Source of the DNA: Diploptera punctata
Taxonomy: Eukaryota; Arthropoda; Insecta; Blattodea; Blaberidae
Assembly (NCBI GenBank): GCA_030220185.1
Contig: JASPKZ010007797.1
Coordinates: forward strand, 3,640,001 to 3,704,000
Direction of reading: 5' to 3'
DNA length: 64,000 bases
In this document: positions 33,682 through 45,785 of the stretch, piece by piece
How the letters are laid out: each line of letters starts with the position of its first letter
Position numbering within the stretch: the first letter of the stretch is position 1
Program-made: the position numbers and the translations under genes
Notes under the pieces: generated by a model
What the model was told of the DNA's origin: nothing
The model's database searches: none
What the model saw: only the letters and a program-made list of their open reading frames with translations

Positions 33682-34856
33682 GGCGACAGAAGAAGAAATT
33701 AAAAGCATCGTAAAAAATGAAGAATGGAAAATCGCCTGGACCTGGAAATGTTAATTTAGAATTAATACAATATGGCGGGAAGAAAGTTATAATGTTAATA
33801 ACAAAACTGATGAACAAAATATTGGGAACGGACAATTTCCCAGAAGAAATGAAAACAGGTTACCTAGTGTCATAGTGTCAATCTACAAGAAAGGAGATAA
33901 GAAACAGTGTACAATTTATAGAGGAATAAATATAACAAGACCTTTTATAAAGATTTTGGGAAACCTGATAAAATAATGGATTGAAAATGATTTTAGAGGG
34001 ACAGAAGAAAAAAGTGGTTTCACGACAGGACGTTCTACAATAGATCATATATTTATAATTAGAGAAATTTTACAAAAATGTATCAATAAACAACAGGATG
34101 TGGGACTGATTTTTTTAGGATTTAGAAAAAGCTTATGATAGTATACCAGGAAAATTATAATGCCAAGCATTGGAAAAAGCAAAGATTAATGAACAAATTA
34201 TACATATAATAAAAATATATACTGTAATAACAAATGTAGGGTTAAAATGAGCTCAGAATTAACAGAAGAGTTGATAACTGCAAAAGGGTTATTTCAAGGG
34301 TGCACAATATCACAACATTATTTAAAATATACATAGATATTGTATTACAGGAATGGTCAAATAAATATAAACCAATGGGATTAAAATTAAAAGAGAATAA
34401 ATACATACATAACTTATTCGCAGATGATAAATTGGTAGTCACTTGGATGTGAAGATGCAAAATAAATTATTAGTCACAAAAATTGACTTTTTAAGACGAT
34501 CGGCAAGAATATCAAAATTAGATAAAATAAAAAATAATACAATAAGAGAAATAATGAATGTAGATAAGGATATTGTACAAGAGATTGAAGAAATCCAACT
34601 AAGATGGTATGGATATCCGTATAATGAGAATAAGGGACACAGAAACAAACGAAGTATTGAAATGGATAGCTCCTGGAAAAGGGAAACGCGATAGACCAAA
34701 GCCAATATGGAAAAAGGGAATTCAAGACAATATGAAGAAGAGAAATATGACAGAAGGAGATAAGCAAGACCGGGAAGTGTGGAAGAAAAAAATGTATATT
34801 TTGGTTGAGGATACCTGGGTAAATAACAGAAACAATCCTGAAATAAAATAATAATA
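33681..34856 (+). mobile_element. LINE-G, degenerate reverse transcriptase and tail
   Basis: Read across frames: GKSPGPGNVNLELIQYGGKK, SIYKKGDKKQCTIYRGINI, GFTTGRSTIDHIF, LEKAYDSIP, GLFQGCTIS, NLFADDKLVVT (catalytic ADD). The tail is at 34443-34851 (IQLRWYGYPY; GKRDRPKPIWKKGIQDNMKK). Many stops and shifts; both the 5' part and the endonuclease are missing. Confidence 0.78.
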
Positions 34857-34869
34857 GTAATAATTCGCC

Positions 34870-35065
34870 TAATTAGCTTAAGTTTAATTTAAGGTCTCTC
34901 CTGGCGCATCATTACTACCATCATCAACTCACATATCATGGGGGCAGCGTAACCCCGCCTTCCAGGCGCCCCAACCTCAGAAGTGGGTTACAAGTACGCC
35001 ATGCCAGGAGAGAACAGCAGGGATGTCGAAAGACAACCTGGGGCATTTGCAAAAAAAAAGTACCG
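34870..35065 (+). mobile_element. SINE-4 fragment, head missing
   Basis: It matches the 3' two-thirds of the 43895-44205 copy (CTCCTGGCGCATCATTACTA ... CAGAAGTGGGTTACAA ... ACAACCTGGGGCATT). It ends in an A-run. Confidence 0.78.
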
Positions 35066-35077
35066 ATAATAATAATA

Positions 35078-35428
35078 CCCTCCATTGTATATGGAAGTGA
35101 GATTTGGACATTAAGAAAAAGGGACAGGAGCAGAATGAAAGCAACGGAAATGAAATTTCTCAGGACAGCAGGATACTCTCTTATAGATAAAAAAAAAAAA
35201 TGAAGAAATTTTAGAACAATTAGAAGCAGAATCAGTAGAAGAAAAACTCAACATATATAAATTAAACTGGCTAGACCATTTAAAAAGAATGGATAATTGA
35301 AGAATCCCAAACATAATGATGTAATATAAGCCCAAAGGGCATCGTTGACCAGGAAGACCTCTTAAAAGACTGCTAGATGTAGCCAAAACAGGTCTACAAA
35401 GAACTAATTCGTGACGGATGATGATGGT
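35078..35428 (+). mobile_element. LINE-B-like 3' fragment
   Basis: Frames give YGSEIWTLRKRDRSRMKATEMKFLRTAGYS, LNWLDHLKRM and GRPLKRLL, then the TTCGTGACGGATGATGATGG end. An (AAT)n array follows. Confidence 0.75.
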
Positions 35429-35505
35429 AATAATAATAATAATAGTAATAATATTATTAATAATAATAATAATAATAATATAATAATAATAATAATAATA
35501 AGAGA
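35428..35505. repeat. AAT-type microsatellite
   Basis: Interrupted AAT units after the LINE-B-like 3' end. Confidence 0.92.
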
Positions 35506-35548
35506 TGTAAAAATATAGAGCGTTGGTCACACTTATAAATCATTATTA

Positions 35549-35980
35549 AATGGGAAATGGCACCATAAATGAGGGAAATTTTGAAAAAGTGGCGAAATTC
35601 AAATATCTACATCCTACGAACAATAATTAATAAAAACAATTAGTCCATAAATAAATTAAACATAACGCATGTTCTTATTATGCATTACACGGACTCATGT
35701 CGTCCCAACGTCGCTAAAAATAAACATTAAATTGAAAATATGAAAGAACTGTTATTCTCCCACTTATATCAGGTTATATGAATGAGAAACACGGATTCTT
35801 ACTTTAAGGGAAGAGAAAAGATTGCGAGTATTTGAGAATAAATTTCTGAGGGAAAATTTCTGGGCCAAAGAGAGATGAACAGGCAGGTGAATGGAAAAGA
35901 CATAACAGTGAGCTACATGGTCTTTATAGGAAACCAGATATAATAACAGTTAAGTCTCGTAGACTGCGATGCAGGACATG
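35549..35980 (+). mobile_element. LINE-A fragment, degenerate
   Basis: It matches LINE-A from the GNGQLMTNEGNFE region to RRLRC..GHV, with many indels. No 3' tail. Confidence 0.75.
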
Positions 35981-36410
35981 TCAGTTTGTTATTAACCATT
36001 CTTGAATTATTTGTTAAAGACGTTATAATTAAACACTATCGTCATACCGAGGGGATCACTCAGTAGAAAAAGCAAGTTTATTTTGATCTAGCCTAAAATC
36101 TCACGAGCCGCCACTGGTGTATGTAATGTAATGTGCCGGTATTTGAACAAATAAGGAATCTGGCAAAGATGAATGTTGTAGTTCCGTGTTTAATAGCTAT
36201 AAACGTAGAGAAGTAAATTTTCAAATTACACCTAATTTACTGGACAAATCTGTTGTGAGATTAGAATTAGCCATGCAACGCGATCTGCTGTACACTCCGC
36301 ATCAAGACACTACATTCTAGATCAAACTCTGACACGCGGGAATTGCGTAAACTAAGCGAATTCTTCAACAAGTCAAATTTATGATATTATTTTTGCTGGT
36401 TTACGAATTA
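35981..36410. other. unclassified; includes an AAGCGAATTCTTCAACAAGT repeat motif
   Basis: No gene. 36330-36400 shares the motif described at 21796-22113. Confidence 0.4.
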
Positions 36411-37463
36411 TACAGGGTGTAACAGAACCTCACCGACAAAATGAAAGGGATGATAGGCCATGCAGATAGGATCATTTTTTTGTGAAGGAGCATATAGTCG
36501 CAAACATGTCGTTTATGAGTTATGTGCAGATGAAGGTGTTCACTCGTAAGAGTCGAAATTGAATAAAAACAATTGTACACGTATAATTTTATTATAAGAG
36601 ACATTTTTTTAGAATAAGTGTTCAAACAGACGACCCTGTGTCTCATTGCATGTTTGATATCGTCGCAGCAATGATGGGCCAGCACGGCCGAGCATGGCAG
36701 GATTCTTTTTGACGTCGTCAAAACACTTACTGTTTGAACACTTATTGTAAAAACATGTATTTTTTAATAAAATGATACGTGTACAATTGTTTGTATTCAA
36801 ATCCGACCTATACGGGTGAATACCTTCATATGCGCATAACTTACAAACGACGTGTTTGCGACTATATGTTCCTTCACAATGATCCGCTTTACATGACCTA
36901 TTTACCAAAACATGGAATTCCCTTCCGCCCTATGTCAGAGACTGTCAAACTATAACATCCTTCAAAAACAAACTAAAGAATTATTTAATAACAAACTAAC
37001 TTATACACCTCACTGATAGTATTCTTTTAACAATTAACACATTAAATTATTTATGAAAATAATATTAAGAATAACAAATATTTTCATTTGTTTTGTTTTA
37101 AATATTGTATAGTCGTAAAATTAATTTTCTTTATCTCATTATTTATCTTTGTTTTTTATATACATTAGACAGAGACAATTTAATGTCTTGCTTGTGTACA
37201 TATTATTATTAGTTTTAGTCTTAATTTTAACTAACATTAACTGGTTGCATTATGGATCGTAATATAATAGATATTATCTTTTTGATCAAATTTTTATTTA
37301 GTATTTAATATTAGAGTTAATTCTGATGTAATGTATGTTTGTCCTGGTGAGTGGAAGAGAAGGCCACATGGCCTTAACTCCATCAGGCTAAATACATCTA
37401 ATCTAATCTAATCTAATCTATTAACCCTATAATTTTGTCAGTGCGGTCCTGTTACACCCTGTA
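36411..37463. mobile_element. foldback mariner-like element (TACAGGGTGT ends) carrying LINE-C
   Basis: TACAGGGTGTAACAGAACCT at 36411 is matched by its inverse ending at 37463, and TA dinucleotides flank both ends. Excluding LINE-C, the two arms are about 220 bases each and the whole is one long hairpin around 36631-36727. GCAAACATGTCGTTTATGAG (36490) pairs with the sequence near 36850. No intact transposase. Confidence 0.75.
36903..37423 (+). mobile_element. LINE-C 3' fragment with TCTAA tail
   Basis: It begins TWNSLPPYVRDCQT (coding end of LINE-C) and then holds a 3' UTR with GGAAGAGAAGGCCACATGGC. It closes with a TCTAA-repeat tail at about 37393-37420. It lies in the right arm of the foldback element. 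Confidence 0.8.
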
Positions 37464-38141
37464 TATTCATTTTGTTTATTAAATCCACAAGTGACAAAAT
37501 ATAACTTACAAGCTACAACTTACAACTACAATAGCTATACACCAAAATCAAGAAATCCCATACAACAGAAAATGAGTACCTTTATCAGCCTAATAAACAG
37601 AATCTTGAAGCTACTACTAAACAAAACAAACTACAAAAAATAACTAAAATATATAAAATCCCTAGCATATAACAATGGATATAGAGAAGAAATTATCAAC
37701 AAATTGGTCAAAAAACAAAGAAGAAGAATCAATATAACAAATATAACAAAACTAAAAAAAAGAAAAAAAGAAATGTAACACAAATACGAACAATTGGATC
37801 ATTGTAACTTATACAGGATGTGAAACGATCAAATTAGTCAATTCGATCAGGAAAAAAAGATAAAACCTTTAAAATCGCCTTCAAAACTAATAACAAACAA
37901 AACAATATAATATCCAACAAAATAGAAGAAACAAATAAATACGAAAATAAAGGTGTTTATAAACTAAAGTGCAACAATTGCGAAACGTTCTACATAGACT
38001 AAAAAAAAAAAACAAGAAATTTCAACACAAGATATTTTGAACATTTAAAAAATTCTATTAATAATGAAGAAAAATCAAGTTTTGCCCAACACATACTAGA
38101 AACGGGTCATCAGTTCCATAAAATCAATAATACTATATCAG

Positions 38142-39019
38142 ATTTTTTTTTTAAGATTTAAGATTTATTTAGCCTGGTGGAGTTAAGGCCATGTGGCCTT
38201 CTCTTCCACTCACCAGGACAAACATATATTACATAAGAATATAACAATCTTAATTAACTCTAATATTAAACACTAAGTAAAAATTTGATCAAAAGATAAT
38301 GTCTAATATACATATTACGATCTATAATACAACCAGTTAATATTAGTTAAAATTAAGACTAAAACTAATAATAAAATGTATACAAGCAAGACATATTAAA
38401 TTGTCCCTGTCTAGTGTATATAAAAAACAGGAAAATAATGAGATATAGAAAACTAATTTTACAATTATACAATATTTAAAACAAAACAAATAAAAATATT
38501 TGTTATTCTTAATATTATTTACATAAATAATTAAATATATTAATATTGCTAAAAGAATACTATCAGTGAGGTGTATAAGTTAGTTTGTTATTAAATAATT
38601 CTTTAGTTTGTTTTTGAAGGATGTTATAGTTTGACAGTCTCTGACATAGGGTGGAAGGGAATTCCATGTTTTGGTAAGTGACACCGTAAAAGATAATGAA
38701 TAATATACAGTGTGATGAGGCGGGATATAAAGGACAATGTGCTGATGGGATCGAGTGTCAAGATTATGTGTGTCGGATAGTCTGATGAAGCGGCGTGATA
38801 AATAATTAGGCGATGATGTGTAGTATATTTTATAGAGAAGGGATAGGGAATGGACAGTTCTACGATCTCTTAGACGAAACCACGATAATTGTTCCAGGGA
38901 CGGTGTAACATGGTCAAATTTGCGAATACCACAAATAAAACGTGCGCAAGAATTATGAACACGTTGAAGTCTTTGAGTGGAAATAATATCAGTTCTACAC
39001 AGAGAGTATAACAACAACA
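38142..39019 (-). mobile_element. LINE-C copy inside the Penelope element
   Basis: An approximate 7-bp TSD, ATATCAG, lies at 38135-38141 and 39020-39026. The element is in reverse: coding end at about 39010-38580, then 3' UTR to an A/T-rich tail at 38142. It shares more than 400 bases with 36903-37423 in opposite orientation. Confidence 0.8.
38580..39010 (-). pseudogene. LINE-C ORF C-terminus (jockey/CR1-like)
   Basis: The open frame reads LQRVHNSCARFICGIRKFDH, LSWFRLRDRRTVHSLSLLYK, then TKTWNSLPPYVRDCQTITSF and a stop near 38580. This block follows the RT in jockey/CR1-group LINEs, where a similar segment ends in WNSLP. The RT is missing by 5' truncation. The N-terminal part of the longer open frame (up to 39125) is antisense Penelope sequence, not part of the protein. 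Confidence 0.78.
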
Positions 39020-39257
39020 ATATCAGCATCCTTGAAGATATAGAGATTCTGAAAGAAGCAAAGAATACAGACCTATTCAACGAGAACACACCCGCAGACA
39101 TAAACCCGTTATACAACTTATACAATATCAGTACCAGTTAAAATATAGAAGATGAAACATTGTTTTTGAAAGGCCTCCATATTGGAAGTACTTGATGAAG
39201 ATTAATAATTTAGTTGAGGACGACTGACTTACCAGGTACCAATTTTATGTTTAATAT

Positions 39258-39775
39258 CTTATAACTTACTAGGTTGCGAAATATCATACACAACGGAAAC
39301 ATCTATAAATAACTAACTAAATACGATTAATTATATAACAGGAACACTAAAAAAGAACTTTGAAAAACAAAGCTAGAAAATACTCTATAATGAATTTATA
39401 CTAGACAATGGCAGTTCTTATTATTACTTACAGATCCAAAACATGGACAGTGACAACACAACAATCTTCCGGAATCCAAGCTGCTGAAATTAAATTTCTA
39501 AGACCAATAGCAGGATATCAAAGAACAGACAAAAATATAGCACATAAACAAGACAGCAACTAAAAGTAGAGGAATTAAACACAATAGTGAAATACAGAAC
39601 GAACTGGAAAGAACCCTTAGCAAGGATGATTGAGAATAGAATACCAAAAGCAGCATATAACTATTCATCACGAGGAAGAAGAAGCTTGTGAAGACCAAAG
39701 AAAAGATGGAAAGAGTAGCAATTTGGAATCGGAACAGACTAACAAAAAGCCTAAGCCGTGACGAAGAAGAAGAAG
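39258..39775 (+). mobile_element. LINE-B 3' fragment
   Basis: It begins LLGCEISYTTETSINN and continues through the IITYGSKTWTVTTQQSSGIQ-type region and IAGYQRTDKN to a GRRSL..PKKRWKE-like end with a GAAGAAGAAGAAG tail. Frames are broken. Same family as 48050-49040 and 55360-56396. Confidence 0.78.
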
Positions 39776-39973
39776 AAGTCTCAATTCTTATGTATTTAGA
39801 TTCTCTGCAACAAAACAAACATGACAGTAACTAGAGCGATTTTTAAATTTCGATTTTCAGATGAACTCTCGCTCCTAATGGTCGGAGTTCGGTGATTAAT
39901 TATTGGAGTCTTCATTTTATTTGAATACCATATACGGATGTTTGTTAGGAAAAATAGAAATTTATGCTCGCTA

Positions 39974-40615
39974 GAGGGATTTTTTTTTGAGGAAGTGACT
40001 GAATTCAAATACCTAGGAACAATAATCACAAATAGGAATGAGATACACAAAGAAATTAAACATAGGCTCAATTCTGGAAATGCGTGCTATTATGCATTAC
40101 AGCCACTATTGACGTCCAACTCGTTTCTAAAAACGTTAAACTGAAAATATGTAAAACTATTATTCTACCAGTTATATTATATGGATATGAAACATGGACT
40201 CTTACTTTAAGGGAGAAAAGAAGATTACGAGTATTTGAGAATAAAGTTCTTAGAACAATTTTTAGACCAAAGAGAGATGAACAGGCAGGTGAATGGAGAA
40301 GACTACATAACAGTGAACTACATGGTCCTTATAGGAAGCCAGATATAATAAGAACAGTTAAGTCTCGTAGATGAGCAAGACATGTGGCACGAATGGGGAA
40401 TGAAAGAGTGCGTTGAAGCTCCTTGTAGGAAAACCAGAGGGAAAATGCCCAGTTGGTAACCAAGAATGAGGTGGGAGAATTACATTAATCGTGATTTGAG
40501 ATAAGTACATTATACAGGGAATAATTGGAAAACATTAGCTCAGAATAAGGATATATGGAGAGCTTATGTCAGCGCTGCCATGAAGCTACGGGTTCGATAG
40601 TGCCAGTTAGTTAGA
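39974..40615 (+). mobile_element. LINE-A 3' fragment
   Basis: From EEVTEFKYLGTIIT through YETWTLTLREKRRLRVF and RDEQAGEWRRLH to the GATAGTGCCAGTTAGTTAG end. One deletion at about 40370 and several stops. Confidence 0.8.
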
Positions 40616-41368
40616 TGCAGGGATTTTTTAAATTTTCGTTCCAGGCTTACCTTCACTCCCCGTGGCTCATTTTGCTGGTTGATGTATCCGAGCTTAACTA
40701 ACTCGCTCACTAACTTAGTGGAACTATCGAATCCAGATATCCATGGCCGTGTACGTAAGATACATATCATCCCCATCCTGAGCTAATGTTTTACAATCAT
40801 CCCCCTCAAATCATGGCCAATGTTATTCTTCCACCTCGTTACTGACCTACCAACTGGGAGCGTTCTCTCTGGTTTTCCCACAATAAGTACTAATGCCGTC
40901 TTTCATTTCCCAGATGTGCCACACGTCCTGTCCATCGCAGACTACGAGACTTAACTGTTCTTATTACATCTGGCTTCCTATAAAGACCATGTAGTTCACT
41001 GTTACATAGTCTTCTCCATTCACCTGTCTGTTCATCTCTCTTTGGTCCAAACATTTTCCTAAGAACTTTATACTCAAAACTCGTAATCTCCTTTCCTCCC
41101 TTAAAGTAAGAGTTCATGTTTCACATCCATATAATATAACTGGGAGAATAACAGTTTTATATATTTTCAGTTTAACGTTTTTTTAAAGAAGTTGGGATGG
41201 CAAGAGTCCTTGTTATGCATAATAGCATGCATTTCCAGAATTGAACCGATGTTGAATTTCTTTGTGCATTTTATTCCTATTTGTAATTATTTGTTCCTAG
41301 GTATTTGAATTGAACCACTTCTTCAAAATTTCCATAAGTTTTTCTTTAACTGTTTCATTTCTATTATA

Positions 41369-43036
41369 CACTACTCAAAAAAATGAGAGGAACACATGTT
41401 TAAACCAAAACACGAGAATGAATATTGAAACAATTTAATGTTTGATCTTCTGTAATTATAAACTGAAGATTTATGTAAAATTAGAATAGACGTTCAAGCA
41501 ATATGTTCTTGTACAATATTATCAATACGAACAAGTTAGTATTTGTAACAGAAAACAAAGTGGAAATTTGAGATTTACAATTTTTGGAATCAATGTTTCC
41601 ATGGTTATTTCAACACTCAGTACTTAGTGTGTCCTCCGTGAGTCTAGATAGATAGATAGATAGATGGATGGAAAGCTCTACGGCCATCACTTAAGTGTTG
41701 GCGGTGAGCGATCCATTTTGGTCCTCCTTAATAGGTAGAACCCCAGGTTCCTGTAAAATACATTAGCCCCGGTTCATGAGCCTGAATAATGACCGCATCA
41801 CACCTACGAGGCTGCTTCGCAGGGGCCTTCTTACAGAAACTTGTGAGATTCTCTCCCATTCCTCGGTGAACGTTCTTAAAGGTTCTGAGGTACAGCAGGA
41901 CGCTTAGGAACAAGTTTTTCCAACTTATCCCACATATGCTCGATCGGATTAAGGTCCGGACTGCATGCAAGCCGAATTTGACATTCTTGCAGGACATCTC
42001 TGGTAGCCTGTGCTATATGACATCTAGCATTATCTTGCATTAGAAGACAATTAGGGTCCATACCATAAGCAAAGGGTACAACAAGTTGGAGGATAATGTC
42101 TTTAATGTAAATATCAGTATTTATGCGCTGTGGGACAACGACAAGCTCTGTCCGAGACTCAATAGTAATCCCAGCCCAAACCATAACCGAACCACCTCCA
42201 AATCTGTCACGTTCAATAATTGTGGCTGGATTAAAACGCTCACCAGGACGTCTCCATACACGTGTACGACCATCAGAACCTGTTAGACGAAATCTTGATT
42301 CGTCCGTGAATAAAACACCCTTCCATTGGCGGAGCTGCCAGTTGACATGATTCTGAGCAAATCGCAGCCGGGTTTCTTTGTGCTGACGTGTTAAACGAGG
42401 GACTTTAAAGGGAATTCTAGATCTCAACCTTGCATTTCTCAGTCTATTTCTTACAGTCTGATCAGAAATTACCGTCCCAGTTGTTGTGCGTAAATTATTT
42501 TGAAGATCTCTGGCTGTAGATTTTCTTCTGCGCAAAGCTGACAAGGCAAGAAATCTATCCTGCACGTCTGTAGTCTTCTTCTTACGACCTTACCCGGGTC
42601 TCCTCTTGTATCCATGTGTCTCTCTATATCGCCTCCACAGCCTATGGATGACGGACAGGCTGACATCAAGAATCCTAGAGATATGGCGAATGGAACGACC
42701 ATCTTCAATCAATGCAACTGCTCGTGCAACTGATGTTTCATTCAGATGTCTCATTGCGCTGTATTAGCTTCAGAGAACACAAAAATAACAATTCCCTACC
42801 ATAGATTATTCTTCAAACCTGTTTTTAAAAAATAAATCAATACGAACTCACTTGTTGAAACTCTCGGAATTTCACTAACATATTCAGAGAAAAATTAATA
42901 AAACCCGTAAGATCTTCAATCTGATTTTAAACAATACTTGAATTCAAAATATCTGACTCTCAAAAATTAGATTGTTACAATATTTATTTTGTGGCTTTGG
43001 TTTAAGCATGTATTCCTCTATATTTTGAGTAGTGCA
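41369..43036 (-). mobile_element. Tc1/mariner element inside LINE-A
   Basis: Terminal inverted repeats CACTACTCAAAAAAATGAGA (41369) and the inverse near 43000-43034, with TA at 41367-41368 and 43037-43038. LINE-A sequence continues on both sides. It is about 1.67 kb, normal for Tc1, and carries one transposase gene. Confidence 0.87.
41764..42754 (-). pseudogene. Tc1 transposase, frameshifted
   Basis: It starts at 42754 (MRHLNETSVARAVALIEDGR, helix-turn-helix for binding the terminal repeats). A shift near 42590 passes to the main frame (42565-41876): ARDLQNNLRTTTGT, GVLFTDESRF (first Asp), VWAGITIESRTELVV, LMQDNARCH (second Asp) and CSPDLNPIEHMWD (Glu). All three DDE residues are present. 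A second shift near 41880 passes to RRCDAVI.QAHEPG near the C-terminus. Length of about 330 residues fits Tc1. The two shifts make it inactive as read. Confidence 0.87.
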
Positions 43037-43145
43037 TAATGTATTTATACGTGTGACCGTATATTTAGTTTTATTGACATTTACTTCCATCCTCAGTTTC
43101 TTTGAGCTGTGTTGACTTTTGGTATCATATCTCCTCGCTATTAGA

Positions 43146-43479
43146 CGGTGAGCTGACCGCATGACATCTATGAGTAAATAAGTTAACTAAAAATTAACTT
43201 GGTCTAGTAACTCCTTACAGAGGAGAGGTTATGGCTCAACAGTGGGCTACGCGGTTATAGATAGATTATATAATAATACTGTATATACCAACAGGAACAT
43301 ATACTAGTATGTACATTCATTAATAACATTAAAAAAAAACTTGTATGAAACTTCTTCCTAACATGTCAAGGTATAGGCCTTCATCGAAGAAAAACAATAA
43401 AAATAGTAGGATACATTCTGTAAATGTCTACCATTTCAAAGCATCCTTCATGTCTATCAGTATTCAACATGAATTGGCT
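43146..43479. repeat. unclassified; shares a block with 62385-62465
   Basis: The GCTGACCGCATGACATCTAT and AGAGGTTATGGCTCAACAGT stretch recurs near 62365-62470 (GGAGAGGATATGGCTCAACA), so it is an unnamed dispersed repeat. The rest is AT-rich and has no gene. Confidence 0.45.
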
Positions 43480-43894
43480 TACAACATTATACATGACCTG
43501 TACTATCATCGTCATCATCAACAACATTCACGGATTATGCCAATGCGGCTGGTTCCGGTCTCATAGATTCTCATTCAAAAAGTTTAATCCATCTCTTTTT
43601 CTGTCTACCAACATTCCTGCCTCCTTTTGGTTTTTAATCTAATAATAATTATTTTTGGTATGCGTTCACCTTTCATTCTATGGACATGTTCGTTCCAGTT
43701 TTTTTCTAGATTGTTTTATTTTATCTAAAACTTTAAAAATATCTAACTCTTTTTTTTAATCATTAGGAAGTTACATTATCTAACTCATTTCTAATATCTT
43801 ATCTTGTTCTTTAATCAATAAGTATGCAGCTTATTTCAGCTGCTTCTATGATCTTCTCTTCTCTTTTAGTTAAAAACCCAAAACTCACTACCAT
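43480..43894 (-). mobile_element. degenerate LINE (B/G-like) fragment, left half
   Basis: The reversed sequence has the LINE-B-type 3' end (CATCAACAACATTCACGGAT) and tail-domain scraps. It seems to continue beyond SINE-4 at 44205-44465, which would make one LINE split by the SINE. Confidence 0.5.
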
Positions 43895-44205
43895 ACCAGC
43901 CTCATGGGCTAGTGGTCAGCGTTTCTGACTACTGTTCATAAGGTCCCAGGTTTGATTCCTGGTCAAACCACATAAAATTTTCCTTAAAGGGAAGTATTCC
44001 TGTGGTTGCCCATGGTTTGGAGTTTAGTTTAAGAACTCTCCTGGAGCGTCATTATCATTTATCACCCATCATATCATCGGGGTAACGTAACTCCACCTTC
44101 TAGGCGCCCCAACTTCAGAAGTGGGTTACAATTACGCCAATGCCAAGAGAGAACACTAGAAATGTCAAAATGACAACCTGTGGCATTGAATAAAAAATAG
44201 CAAGG
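43895..44205 (+). mobile_element. SINE-4 (tRNA-derived), nearly complete
   Basis: Head CTCATGGGCTAGTGGTCAGC (A box), CCCAGGTTTGATTCCTGG (B box, mutated). The body has CCTTAAAGGGAAGTATTCCT and TCAGAAGTGGGTTACAATTA; the A-rich end is at about 44200. Confidence 0.82.
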
Positions 44206-44465
44206 GGCTGTCATTGCTTTATAAAATTGTAGTTCTGTTCCCTTTGTTGTATTTTTCAATATTCTCTTATTGTACCATATACGTAATTACATTTTTTAAG
44301 TTTTGTTAAAGAGATCTCATAACGCAAGTATTTAAAATGGTTCACTTCTTTAAAGGGTTTCGCTTCCAGAATATTTTAGCTTTAATTTATCTATGTGATG
44401 CTTTAAAGTTAAGATTTTTGTTTTACTTATCGATATTTTGAAATTATAATTCTCTATAATGTTAC
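44206..44465 (-). mobile_element. degenerate LINE (B/G-like) fragment, right half
   Basis: A minus-strand scrap reads KGTELQFYKAMTA, like the KLYKTMAVP segment of LINE-B tails. Probably the continuation of 43480-43894. Confidence 0.45.
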
Positions 44466-44469
44466 CGTC

Positions 44470-44635
44470 TAACTAATTAAATAACTAATTCACTGGGACT
44501 ATCGAACTTGGAGGTTGACGGTCGCGTGGACATAACATCTCCATACATCCCTATCCAGAGCTTATGTTTTAAAATCATTCCTTGTATAATTTATCTCCCT
44601 CAAATAACGATTAATAAAATTAAACATATTTAGAT
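44470..44635 (-). mobile_element. LINE-A 3' terminal fragment
   Basis: Reversed LINE-A end (AACTAATTCACTGGGACTAT) with the conserved RAAMNLRV coding end in mutated form. Confidence 0.72.
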
Positions 44636-44654
44636 ATTTTTGTGGAACTATACT

Positions 44655-44883
44655 ATATAAAAACAAGCATTATTATTAAAACTTTATAAAGTAATTGCAC
44701 TGCATTTGCTATTGTATGGAAGTGAATGCTGGACCTTAACGTCAGACAAATGGACCAGAAGTGAGATTTGTACCAGTAGACTACATACATTATTAGACCA
44801 CATAAAAAGGAACATAGGTATTATAGAAGAATCAAATATAGAAACAGTTACATCTACAGTTTAAAAATACAGAGAAAAATACA
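44655..44883 (+). mobile_element. LINE (B-like) tail fragment
   Basis: It reads LKLYKVIALHLLLYGSECWTLTSDKWTRS in one frame, the post-RT segment of B-like LINEs. Truncated at both ends. Confidence 0.6.

Positions 44884-45785
<902 letters not shown>

Larger units (their letters stand above)
37545..39240 (+). mobile_element. Penelope-like element (PLE) 3' part, split by LINE-C
   Basis: Scattered frames give INNGYNEEIINKLVKKQRRR, LYTGCETIKLVNSIRKK, then GVYKLKCNNCETFYID and TRYFEHLKNSINNEEK, SFAQHILETGHQFHKINNTI: the linker and GIY-YIG endonuclease of Penelope elements. After LINE-C the frame resumes at 39027 (SILEDIEILKEAK, NENTPADINPLYN) to a stop near 39138. The RT is not visible, and stops interrupt the domain. 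Confidence 0.78.
40694..43145 (-). mobile_element. LINE-A, 5'-truncated, split by a Tc1 element
   Basis: 3' end at 40694 (TTAACTAACTCGCTCAC). Coding remnants at 41117-40890 include FGPKRDEQTGEWRRL and SRSLRWTGRVAH. The sequence reaches 41366, is interrupted by Tc1, and continues at 43039 with the TRINTLCT/VNVNKTKYTV region. Confidence 0.8.

Noticed and set aside
39498..39818. Hydrophobic antisense ORFs (e.g. FFFLVMNSYMLLLVFYSQSS, also at 48136 and 55440)
   Set aside because: They lie antisense to the LINE-B tail and recur only because LINE-B recurs.
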